Source: Gordonia hongkongensis | GTDB taxonomy: Bacteria > Actinomycetota > Actinomycetes > Mycobacteriales > Mycobacteriaceae | DNA: 64,000 bases | Reading direction: 5' to 3' | NCBI RefSeq assembly: GCF_023078355.1 | Contig: NZ_CP095552.1 | Span: 930,001 to 994,000 of the forward strand | Part shown: positions 54,930 to 63,222 of the stretch, one piece after another | How the letters are laid out: the number at the start of each line of letters is the position of its first letter | Position numbering within the stretch: the first letter of the stretch is position 1 | The notes under the pieces: model-generated | Told to the model about the DNA's origin: nothing | Database searches by the model: none | Seen by the model: only the letters and a program-made list of their open reading frames with translations | Translations under genes and position numbers: made by a program

Positions 54930-55879
54930 TGGCAGGGAATTCCAAGCGCAGAGGCGCAATTCGCAAGGACGGCACCAAGAAGGGGCAGACCGTCGGCTCG
55001 GGTGGTCAGCGTCGCCGCGGCCTCGAGGCCCGTGGCGCGACACCGAAAGCGGTTGACCGGCCGTATCATCCGGCTCACAAGCGAGCCAAGGCGGCGTCGA
55101 AGTCGGCGGCGGGTCGCGGCGGGGCGCGGGCCAGGGACGAAGGTCCCGAGTACGTCCTCGGCCGCAATCCGGTCGTGGAATGTCTGCGCGCGGGCGTGCC
55201 GGCCACCGCGCTGTACATCGCCACCAACTCCGAGCCCGACGAGCGGGTCGCCGAGGCGGTGAAGATCGCCGGCGACTCGGCGATCTCGATCCTCGAGGTC
55301 GGCAAACCCGAACTCGATCGCCTGTCCACCAACGGAATGCACCAGGGCATCGCGCTGCAGGTGCCGGAGTTCGAGTACACCCACCCGGACGACCTGATGG
55401 CGGAGGCCAAGGCCAGCGGCACCCCGCCGCTGCTCGTAGCCCTCGACAACATCACCGATCCGCGCAACCTGGGCGCGGTGATCCGCTCGGTCGCGGCCTT
55501 CGGCGGGCACGGCGTGGTCATCCCCGCACGACGCAGCGCGAGCGTGACGGCCGTCGCCTGGCGGACCAGTGCCGGCGCCGCGGCGCGTCTACCGGTCGCC
55601 CGCGCCACCAATCTGACTCGCACACTGAAGGATTGGGCCGACGCCGGGGCGCAACTGGTCGGTCTCGACGCGGACGGTGACGTCACCCTCGACGACTACG
55701 ACGGCAGCGGCCCCACCGTGATCGTGGTCGGTTCGGAGGGCAAGGGGCTCTCCCGCCTCGTTCGCGAGAGCTGCGACTCGATCCTGTCCATCCCGATGGC
55801 CGGCGACGTCGAGAGCCTCAACGCCTCGGTCGCCGCCGGTGTGGTCCTCGCCGAGTTCGCCCGCCAGCGACGCCGCTAG
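54929..55879 (+). CDS. rlmB: 23S rRNA 2'-O-methyltransferase, TrmH/RlmB family
   Basis: A 316-residue SpoU-type methyltransferase. The first about 75 residues are basic and disordered-looking ([20 protein letters not shown]). The substrate-binding domain starts at [20 protein letters not shown]; the knotted SAM domain has [40 protein letters not shown] and [20 protein letters not shown]. It would methylate G2251 of 23S rRNA if orthologous to RlmB; the mycobacterial gene here (Rv3579c) supports the family only. Coupled to cysS. Confidence 0.9.
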
Positions 55880-55899
55880 CAGCACCCCTCCTGGGCCGG

Positions 55900-56658
55900 T
55901 CAGGCCGGTGGCGCGCCGATGACGATCCCGGCGGCGGTGAGTGCATCGCGCACGGCCTGCGCGTGTCCGACCGCGCCCGGGGTGTCGCCGTGGAGGCAGA
56001 CCGATCCGGCGTCGACGTCGATCTGGGTTCCGTCGATCGCGCCGATCCGGCCCGTCGTGACGAGTTCGACCACCCGTCGCGCGATCTCGGCGCTGTCCGA
56101 CAACACCGCGCCGTCGGTTCCGCGCGGCACAAGGGTGCCCGCCGGGGTGTAGGCGCGGTCGGCGAACGCCTCGGAGATGATGTCGAGTCCCGCCCGTCGG
56201 GCGCGTGACAGCACCTCCGATCCCGGTAGCCCCATGACCGCCAATCCGGCGTCGACATCGCGGACCGCGGTGACCACGGCCTCGGCCTGCTGCTCGTGAT
56301 GGACGATGGTGTTGTACAGCGCGCCATGCGGTTTGACGTAGGTGACGGCCCCGCCGACCGATCGGGCGAGGGCGTCGAGCGCGCCGATCTGGTACACCAG
56401 GTCGGCGACGAGGTCCGGAGTCGTCATCTCCATGAACCGGCGCCCGAAGCCGCTGCGATCGGGGTAGGACACCTGGGCGCCGATCCGGACCCCGGCGTCG
56501 ACCGCGGCCCGGCAGGTGGCGAGCAACTGCGCGGGGGTGCCGGCGTGAAAGCCGCACGCCACGTTGGCGCTGGTGACGATCCCCAGCATCGCCGCGTCGT
56601 CGCCGATGCCTTCACCGAGGTCGGCGTTGAGGTCGATGCGTGCCGCGCCGGAACCCAT
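55900..56658 (-). CDS. pxpA: 5-oxoprolinase subunit A (LamB/YcsF family)
   Basis: A 252-residue protein of the LamB/YcsF family. IDLNADLGEGIGDDAAMLGI, VACGFHAGTPAQLLATCRAA and VTYVKPHGALYNTIVHHEQQ are its diagnostic segments. With PxpB and PxpC it hydrolyses 5-oxoproline, a damaged form of glutamate/glutamine. PxpB and PxpC are not adjacent here, unlike the usual operon, so they must lie elsewhere if the complex is complete. It is divergent from the carboxylesterase gene. Confidence 0.9.
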   Translation of the reverse strand: MGSGAARIDLNADLGEGIGDDAAMLGIVTSANVACGFHAGTPAQLLATCRAAVDAGVRIGAQVSYPDRSGFGRRFMEMTTPDLVADLVYQIGALDALARSVGGAVTYVKPHGALYNTIVHHEQQAEAVVTAVRDVDAGLAVMGLPGSEVLSRARRAGLDIISEAFADRAYTPAGTLVPRGTDGAVLSDSAEIARRVVELVTTGRIGAIDGTQIDVDAGSVCLHGDTPGAVGHAQAVRDALTAAGIVIGAPPA

Positions 56659-56720
56659 GAGCGCATCGTAGTGGTGGCCGACCAGCGGGGACCGCCCGAT
56701 CGGTGTGTGTGCGGCGGCGG

Positions 56721-56746
56721 GTAGACGAAGTCGTCGTTTCGTCTAC
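56721..56746. promoter_or_regulatory. Inverted repeat operator upstream of the carboxylesterase gene
   Basis: GTAGACGAA and TTCGTCTAC are perfect nine-base arms eight bases apart, ending 10 bases before the esterase ATG. The position and form fit a TetR- or MarR-type repressor site between the divergent pxpA and esterase genes. No regulator gene lies alongside. Confidence 0.5.
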
Positions 56747-56756
56747 GGTGGTGGGT

Positions 56757-58304
56757 ATGGCATTACTCGACAGTAAGGTGACCATCCGTAACGGCGTGGT
56801 CGAGGGCGCCCGGGGGAAGCGGCTGCGCAAGGGGACCATCAGCTGGCGAGGCATCCCGTTCGCGGCACCGCCGGTGGCCCATCGCCGGTTCCGTGCACCG
56901 GAGCCCGCCCACGACTGGCCCGGCGTCCGCGACTGCACCAAGGTGGCCAAGGCGGCCATCCAGGAGAAGCGGTTCACGGCCATCGCACCGGGCAAGTTCG
57001 CGCCGATGGCCGAGGACTGCCTCACGCTGAACGTCTACTCGCCCGACGTCGCGTCGTCGGCACCGCGACCGGTGATGGTGTTCATCCACGGCGGTGCGTT
57101 CATCCTCGGTACGGCCGCCACCCCGCTCTACGACGGCGCCTTCCTCGCGCGTGCCCAGGACGTCGTCGTCGTCACCATCCAGTACCGGTTCGGTCCGTTC
57201 GGCTTCCTCGACCTCGGTCAGTTCGCCACCGAGGATCGTCCGTTCGACTCCAACGTCGGACTGCGTGACCAGATCGCGGCCCTGCAGTGGGTCCAGGACA
57301 ACATCGAGGCGTTCGGCGGCGACGCGGAGAACGTCACGATCTTCGGCGAGAGCGCCGGCGGGTCGTCGGTGCTCTCGCTGCTGTCCGCCCCGTCGACGAC
57401 CGGTCTCTATCACCAGGCCATCGCGCAGAGCCCAGCCCCGGAACTGATCGTCGAGCAGGACGCGGCGAAGATCTACGCGGACGAGTTCGTCCGGCTGTTG
57501 CGCGACCCGCAGCGTCGGACGACCTCCCTCGAACGGGACGAGCCGCCCGTCGACACGGTCCACGCCCAGCGTCTGCTCACCTCGCCCAACCCGGCGTTGC
57601 TGCTGGCGGCGGGGAACCGGCTGATGCGATTCGCCACCAAGACCGCCGGTGGTGCGATCCCGTTCGCGCCCGTCGTCGACGGCGATCTGCTGCCGCGGTC
57701 GCCGCTCGCCGCCGCCGCGGGTGGGCTCACGCAGCCGGTGCCGCTCGTGATCGGCAGCAACCGCGACGAGGGCAAGCTGTTCGCCAAACTCTGGAACGTC
57801 CTGCCCGACGCCGAACGCACCCTGATGCGCGTCGAGGACGAGGAGGTCCGGCGCGAGATCGCCTCGCACTACGAGGACGGGGACCGCGACCGCATCCGGC
57901 TGGCCGGCGACTCGATCTTCTGGGCACCGATGAGCGCCTTCGCCGACGGGCACAGCGCCGTCGCCCCGACCTACGTGTACCGCTACGACTACCAGACGAA
58001 GGTGCTCGAGGCCACGGGCTTCGGGGCCACGCACGCCACCGAGCTGTTCAGCGTGTTCGGTGCCTACCGGGCCCCGATGGGTGCCGGTCTCGCCCTCGCC
58101 GACTGGCCCGCCACCGGCCGGGTCACCAAGAACGTCCAGACCCGCTGGGGCGGGTTCGCCCGCACCGGCGACCCGGGTTTCGGCTGGCCCGCCTACACCA
58201 CCGCCGACCGCAAGGTCCTCGTCCTCGACGACCCCGACCACGTCGAGGCCGACCCGGACACCCTGCGGCGCCAGGCGTGGTACCGGGTGCATTCGCCGGC
58301 CTAG
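56757..58304 (+). CDS. Type-B carboxylesterase/lipase
   Basis: A 515-residue enzyme of the COesterase family. ISWRGIPFAAPPVAHRRFRA and AEDCLTLNVYSPDV are the family start; VMVFIHGGAFILGTAATPLY the oxyanion hole; VTIFGESAGGSSVLSLLSAP the nucleophile Ser in GESAGG; FGATHATELFSVFGAYRAPM the catalytic His. No signal peptide is seen, so it is likely cytosolic. It would split carboxyl esters; substrate unknown. ATG 56757 is just after the inverted repeat at 56721. Confidence 0.92.
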   Translation: MALLDSKVTIRNGVVEGARGKRLRKGTISWRGIPFAAPPVAHRRFRAPEPAHDWPGVRDCTKVAKAAIQEKRFTAIAPGKFAPMAEDCLTLNVYSPDVASSAPRPVMVFIHGGAFILGTAATPLYDGAFLARAQDVVVVTIQYRFGPFGFLDLGQFATEDRPFDSNVGLRDQIAALQWVQDNIEAFGGDAENVTIFGESAGGSSVLSLLSAPSTTGLYHQAIAQSPAPELIVEQDAAKIYADEFVRLLRDPQRRTTSLERDEPPVDTVHAQRLLTSPNPALLLAAGNRLMRFATKTAGGAIPFAPVVDGDLLPRSPLAAAAGGLTQPVPLVIGSNRDEGKLFAKLWNVLPDAERTLMRVEDEEVRREIASHYEDGDRDRIRLAGDSIFWAPMSAFADGHSAVAPTYVYRYDYQTKVLEATGFGATHATELFSVFGAYRAPMGAGLALADWPATGRVTKNVQTRWGGFARTGDPGFGWPAYTTADRKVLVLDDPDHVEADPDTLRRQAWYRVHSPA

Positions 58305-58351
58305 GCGGCCGTCGTGCACAACGAGAGAACACCCCTCAGCATCCACATCTC

Positions 58352-58451
58352 TGCTCCCTGAGGTGCGAGCGAAGCGAGCCACGAAGGGCTTCGCAACGTG
58401 TCTCACCAGGCCCTTCGTGGCTCGTCGCTAACGCTCCTCACACCTCAGGGA
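58352..58451. repeat. Dispersed palindromic repeat, copy D
   Basis: A copy starting TGCTCCCTGAGGTGCGAGCG, with the same internal CACCAGGCCCTTCGTGGCTC, preceded by about 30 bases also found before copy B (including TCCACATCTC). Its right end runs into a tandem array of the right arm at 58431, and the first right arm ends CAGGGATCA rather than CAGGGAGCA. Confidence 0.85.
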
Positions 58452-58580
58452 TCAAAGGGGCAATCGCTGACGCTCCTCACACCTCAGGGATCAAAGGGGC
58501 AATCGCTGACGCTCCTCACACCTCAGGGAGCAAAGGGGCAGTCGCTAACGCTCCTCGCACCTCAGGGAGCAGAGGGAGCA
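58431..58580. repeat. 39-base tandem repeat, about 3.8 units
   Basis: Units start at 58431, 58470, 58509 and 58548, each beginning ACGCTCCTC and holding CACCTCAGGGA, followed by an AAAGGGGCA spacer. The first two are identical; the third and fourth carry a few changes, and the last is incomplete. The array is a multiplication of the right arm of the dispersed repeat. The region 58305-58621 between the convergent esterase and hydrolase genes holds nothing else. Confidence 0.9.
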
Positions 58581-58621
58581 CCCCACAGACCCGCCGCGGT
58601 TTGTTGTTCTTTCGGAGCGGG

Positions 58622-59425
58622 TCAGCCGAACTCCCAGACCGACGGGGGGTCGGCGGCCAGGAACGACAGGACGAGCGGGTTGAACAGCTCGGGCGATTCG
58701 ACCGGCAGGATGTGGGTGCCCGGGATCACGGCCAGCCGGGCCGCCGGCAGCGTCCGCGACAGCTCGAGCGCGTGCTCGAGGCGGACGAGCCCGCGATCGC
58801 CGACCACCACCAGCGTCGGTACCTCGACGTGGGTGAATTCGCTGACCTCGCATTCCAGTTCGGCGGCGAGCATCCGGACCGCCTTGTCGAAGACCGTCTC
58901 GAAATGCTCGGGCCCGTCCGGCGACGTGGTGTCGTAGTAGATGCGCAGGTAGTCCATCGTCACCGGGTCGCGGCGAGACACCCGGGAGATGAACTCGTCG
59001 GCCATCCGGCCGGCACGGTTCAGGTATCCGCCGACGAACACCAGCCGATGGACGAGGTCCGGGCGGTCCCGGGCGACGAGCAGGGCGACGGTGCCGCCGT
59101 CGGCCCATCCCACCAGATTGGCAGGCCGGCGCACGACGGTCTCGAGATAGACGATCGTGCGTGCCACGATCCGGTCGAGGTGGAACTCGCCGGGGAGGTC
59201 GGGACTGTGACCGTGACCGGGCCGTTCGGGTACGAACACCTGCTGACCGGCGTCGAGGAAGGCGGGGATCTGCGTTCCCCACGTCGACGCCGACGCGAAC
59301 AGCCCGTGGAGCAGGACCATCGGCGGGCCGTATGACTCGCCGGCGGTGAAGTGCCAGATCGTCGCGTCGGCGATGTCCACGTAGACGCCGCCGTCGACGC
59401 GTTCGCCGGCGTGAACCTGTCGCAT
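58622..59425 (-). CDS. Alpha/beta hydrolase-fold protein lacking the nucleophile Ser
   Basis: A 267-residue protein. PPMVLLHGLFASASTWGTQI is the oxyanion segment and GHGHSPDLPGEFHLD the following loop. The nucleophile elbow reads ANLVGWADGGTVALLVARDR; relatives have GWSDGG, so Ser is replaced by Ala. The acid (VPTLVVVGDRGLVRLEHALE) and His (VIPGTHILPVESPELF) positions are kept. It may be a non-catalytic binder or use another residue. ATG at 59425 has GAGGGAG close upstream; frames farther upstream are not needed. Confidence 0.82.
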   Translation of the reverse strand: MRQVHAGERVDGGVYVDIADATIWHFTAGESYGPPMVLLHGLFASASTWGTQIPAFLDAGQQVFVPERPGHGHSPDLPGEFHLDRIVARTIVYLETVVRRPANLVGWADGGTVALLVARDRPDLVHRLVFVGGYLNRAGRMADEFISRVSRRDPVTMDYLRIYYDTTSPDGPEHFETVFDKAVRMLAAELECEVSEFTHVEVPTLVVVGDRGLVRLEHALELSRTLPAARLAVIPGTHILPVESPELFNPLVLSFLAADPPSVWEFG

Positions 59426-59645
59426 CGCGCTCCCTCGAATCTCGCCGGACGTGTCGACCTGCAGGACATGGTCGCAGAGTCGGGTGCCGGTTCGGGGCAT
59501 CGTTGGCGAATCGAGATGGCACGGATGACTCGCACCGGGCGGCCCACCGGTCCGATCGCGTGAAAATATGTGCCGAGCCGTGTCGTGGGATAGGTTCTCT
59601 TCGGGGCGCTAAGGGTCGGGACGGGGGTCACTCGAAGGGTGGCGA

Positions 59646-61607
59646 ATGCACGTGTCCTGGAAAACCCGCGGCGAGTCGCGTTGTCGACGTAGCCGTGGGC
59701 CGGCGTTGTTGCTGGTGGGCCTGCTGTTGGCCGGCATCGCCTCGATCGGGGCGCCGTCGACACCGGCCGCGCAGGCGGCGCCGGGGGATCCGCCTGCGCC
59801 GCTGAACCTTCGCGATCTCGGTTCGTCGCCGACCATCGCGTTCCCGGGACAGCAGGGCGAGGTGAGTCTGTCCCTCGCGGTACCGCCGGATCTCGCCCCC
59901 ACCGAATTGCGCGGCGTCACGCAGTATCCCGCTTTCGTCACCGGCGGCAACATCGACGTCCTGCAGGAAGGCCGGCTGATCTCGCGGACGCCGATCAATC
60001 CGGCTGTGAATTCGCCGATCTCGCTGTCGCTACGCGGCGTGCGGGTCGAACGCAACGCCGCCGACATCGTCCTGCGGACCTATCTGCGCACGGCCGGATC
60101 GTGTCTGTTCGACCCCGATTCGGGGTTGCGCATCCAGAACGCGACCGTCACATACGGTGGCCGGGAAGCCGCGCCGAACAGCGTCGCAGAGTTCCTGCCG
60201 CCGGTCCTGCGCAAGCTGACCATCTTCGTCCCCGACGACGTGCGGCCCGCCGAGGGCGCTGCGGCCGTGTCGCTCGCGACCGCCGTGATCGCGAATTACG
60301 GTGCGGCGACAGTGGAGATCGAGACGGACTCGCTGCCGCGCGGCGATGCCGCACCTGACGAGGAGATCGAACCGCTCGAGCGGCAGATCGTCATCAACTC
60401 GGCCCTGCCCGACGGACTCAGCCTGGGGCCGGGTGCAGGCTGGCCGGTGTTGCGGATCGGCGGCAGCGAGGACGACCTGGAGACCCAGGTCGAGTTCCTC
60501 ACCTCTGATCTCTCGTCGATCGCCGTCAGCTCCGCGGCCGTGGCCGGACCGCCTTTTGCCGCACCGCAACTCGCGCCGGAGGTCACCACGCTCGCCGAAC
60601 TGGGCGTGGGGGACCAGCGCGTCTCGGCGACCGGCTGGCCGACCATCTCGTTCGGGGTCGACCAGACGCGCCTGGGACGGCCGTCTCAGAACGTGCGAAT
60701 CCAGCTGAAGGGCACCTACACCCCGATGGGCGGCCAGATCGCGGTGTCGGTCGGGGACCGGGTCATCGCCTCCTGGCCCGCCGACTCCTCCGGCAGCTAC
60801 AACTCCTGGGTCGACATCCCCGCCGATCTGCTGACGCGTTTCACCGAGGTCACCGTCACCTACAACCACGGCGACGTCGGCGAGCAGTGTGGCGCGGGAG
60901 TGCGCAGTTCGCTGAGCCTGGACTCGTCCGGGGAGGTGCGATCCGAGGTCGCCGACCCGCCGACACCATCCGGGTTCGCATCGTTGCCGCAGGCGTTGAT
61001 GCCGCGGAACTCGTTGGCCTGGACCCGCGGTGACGTCGCCGACGTCGCCCGCGCGGTGGCGTTGATGTCGGGCCTGCAGCGACTGTCGGCGGTGCGTCTC
61101 GGAGTCGACGTCGTACCGCTCGACGACGCCATGTCGGCCTCGGCCCCCGCGGTCGTCATCGCCGCGGACGGCCAGGGATTGCCCGAGCTGTCGCTGCCGG
61201 TGACCGCCGACGGCGGCACGGTCTCGGTGCTCAATCCGGACGGCCGGCGCGCCGAGGTGCAGCTGTCGCCGACCGTGCGTTTCGGTTCGCTGCAGGTTGC
61301 CCGTGGTGCCGGCCGGTCGGTGCTGGTCGCGACCTCGACGAACGCCGCCGCCGATCTCGACGCCCTGCTCGACTGGCTGGCCGCCGATCCCGATCGCTGG
61401 CCGTCGCTGAACGGCGACGCCTTGTTGCAGGTGTCCGGCCAGGAGCCGGTGCCCGTGGTCGATGACGATGTGCAGCAGCCGGAGTCGTCGACCGGCGACA
61501 CCTCCTGGGTGGCGTTCGCGGTCGTCGGGGTCGGCATCGTCGTGGTGGCGGCCGTCGCCGCGACCCTCATCCTGCGCCGTCGACGCCAACGGACCGCCGA
61601 GAGCTGA
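59646..61607 (+). CDS. BcsB-like cellulose synthase accessory protein
   Basis: A 653-residue exported, membrane-anchored protein. A signal-type helix lies at about residues 18-38 (ALLLVGLLLAGIASIGAPST), a large beta-rich extracytoplasmic region follows, and a C-terminal helix (AFAVVGVGIVVVAAVAATLI) is followed by RRRRQR. Stretches such as RTAGSCLFDPDSGLRIQNAT and SVGDRVIASWPADSSGSYNS resemble the repeated carbohydrate-binding/flavodoxin-like modules of BcsB. BcsB partners the BcsA glycosyltransferase, guiding the new glucan out of the membrane. A GT2 gene lies two genes downstream, which supports the call. The polymer may not be cellulose. Confidence 0.75.
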   Translation: MHVSWKTRGESRCRRSRGPALLLVGLLLAGIASIGAPSTPAAQAAPGDPPAPLNLRDLGSSPTIAFPGQQGEVSLSLAVPPDLAPTELRGVTQYPAFVTGGNIDVLQEGRLISRTPINPAVNSPISLSLRGVRVERNAADIVLRTYLRTAGSCLFDPDSGLRIQNATVTYGGREAAPNSVAEFLPPVLRKLTIFVPDDVRPAEGAAAVSLATAVIANYGAATVEIETDSLPRGDAAPDEEIEPLERQIVINSALPDGLSLGPGAGWPVLRIGGSEDDLETQVEFLTSDLSSIAVSSAAVAGPPFAAPQLAPEVTTLAELGVGDQRVSATGWPTISFGVDQTRLGRPSQNVRIQLKGTYTPMGGQIAVSVGDRVIASWPADSSGSYNSWVDIPADLLTRFTEVTVTYNHGDVGEQCGAGVRSSLSLDSSGEVRSEVADPPTPSGFASLPQALMPRNSLAWTRGDVADVARAVALMSGLQRLSAVRLGVDVVPLDDAMSASAPAVVIAADGQGLPELSLPVTADGGTVSVLNPDGRRAEVQLSPTVRFGSLQVARGAGRSVLVATSTNAAADLDALLDWLAADPDRWPSLNGDALLQVSGQEPVPVVDDDVQQPESSTGDTSWVAFAVVGVGIVVVAAVAATLILRRRRQRTAES

Positions 61608-61612
61608 CCGGC

Positions 61613-63222
61613 GTGCCCGAGGCTCCCGCGACGACCACGGCGCAGAACCCGGAACCGTCGACCCCGGATTCGGGGTCGGCCGGCACGACGAGTGCGGTCG
61701 CCACGCTCGTCGGCGTCGTCACGCGCCGCAAGCCCGAGACGCCGCACCCCGCATTCGTCGATCACCCGGAGTGGCTGGTGGCGGCCCGGTGGCTGTTCCT
61801 GATCGGGTGCACGGCCCTGGGGTTCTGGAACACCATCGTCGCGATCGTCGACGAGTTGATGGCGCAGACGCTCATCCTCTACGTCCCGGTGCTGGTCGTC
61901 CTCGCGCTGATCGCCGTCATCGGGGTGTCGTGGCGCACCGTCGACGAACTGCCGATCTACGACCGGCAGACCGACGTCATCGTCGGCATCGTGGTGCTGA
62001 TCCTCGCGCTGGCGATGAAGTATCTGGTCAACCCGCGCTATGCGCGCGCGTACCTCACCACCCACATGGATCTGCTCGCCCTGTGGTTGTTCGTCTTCGG
62101 CGCGGCGGTTCTGCTCTTCGGGCTGCGTCCGGTCGCCCGCTACCGGTGGGTGTGGCTGCTGTTGGTGCTCATCTTCCCGCCGCCGGTCCGCGCCGTCGTG
62201 CTGATCATGGGTGGGACGTCGCTCGCCGCCGGTTTCGTGGTGGTGCTGATGGCCGTCGCCGCGACCGCGATCGCGGTGGGTCGGACGTGGCGGCGAAAAT
62301 TGGTCGCGGCGTTGCTGGCCGGTGCGGTGGGCCTGGTCGCGCTGTTCGTGCTCGACGCGCTCGGCGCGCCCCGGAACATCGTCGTGCCCTATCCGGGCCT
62401 GATCGCGGCCCTCGCGACGTCGGCCTACATGCTGGTCGACTATCGGCGGCGCGGCGGCCGGCAGTGGTCGCCGCCCGAGGCCGGCCGGATCAGTCCGCCG
62501 AAAGTCCCGTTCGTGGGCCGGCCGGGTCTGGTGGTGCTGCTCGTGGCGGTCCTGCTGGCGCTGTGCCCCACCCCGCCGGTGGGTAGCAACTACCAGAGCA
62601 ATCGCTATCCGCAGCTCGGTATCGGTGAGCCGCTCGTGGTCCCGGTCGGCTGGCGGCAGGAGTCCCTGGGTGTCTACGGGTGGGTGTCACGCCTCTACGG
62701 GCCGGGGTCCGTGCTGATCCGCCAGGTCCTGGTGCAGACCCGCGGCAATCGCGCCTACGACAAGTTCGCGCGTCCCCGGCGGGTGGTCGTCGACAGCGTC
62801 GACAGCAGGCGGCCACTCGTCCTCGACGTCTACCCGGACATCTTCCGCTACGACCTGTCCAGCGAACGCACGAGCCTTCCGATCGAGGTGGACCTGTCGA
62901 ACGGGGTCCGGGGTCGGGTGTGGAGTGTCGTCGACGACGAGCGCTACCTCACCTACACGGTGTTGTCCTGGCGATGGAACAACGGCAACCGGACCCAGCA
63001 GGTCATGCTGTGGGCAGTCGACAACCACGAGCCCGAGGCCTACTTCCCGGAGCCGCGGATCACCATCCTCGCGAACATGAACTCGCTGATGACGATCCTG
63101 CTGCGGGGCAACTCGGTCCTGCTGGACACCGACCCGCAACTCAAGGACGAGGCCCTGCTCATCGGCTTGGCCGGGGAGCTCATCCGGGCCCAGCTCGGGG
63201 CCGCTCGGGGGCCGGTGCATGA
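61613..63222 (+). pseudogene. Polytopic membrane protein of the polysaccharide locus, frame disturbed at its end
   Basis: Starting at GTG 61613, five bases after the BcsB-like stop, a frame runs through at least seven membrane helices (AARWLFLIGCTALGFWNTIV; LILYVPVLVVLALIAVIGVS; DVIVGIVVLILALAMKYLVN; DLLALWLFVFGAAVLLFGLR; WVWLLLVLIFPPPVRAVVLI) and then a soluble domain (QESLGVYGWVSRLYGPGSVL; LSWRWNNGNRTQQVMLWAVD). In this assembly the frame does not stop before the glycosyltransferase gene but runs on in the wrong frame. One extra G in the run at 63207-63211 would give ARGAGA and a TGA overlapping the next ATG, restoring a 536-residue protein. No family is recognised with confidence. Confidence 0.65.

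Noticed and set aside
58431..58580. Tandem 39-base repeats as a CRISPR array
   Set aside because: There are no unique spacers between units, the unit is part of the dispersed palindromic repeat, and no cas gene is near.
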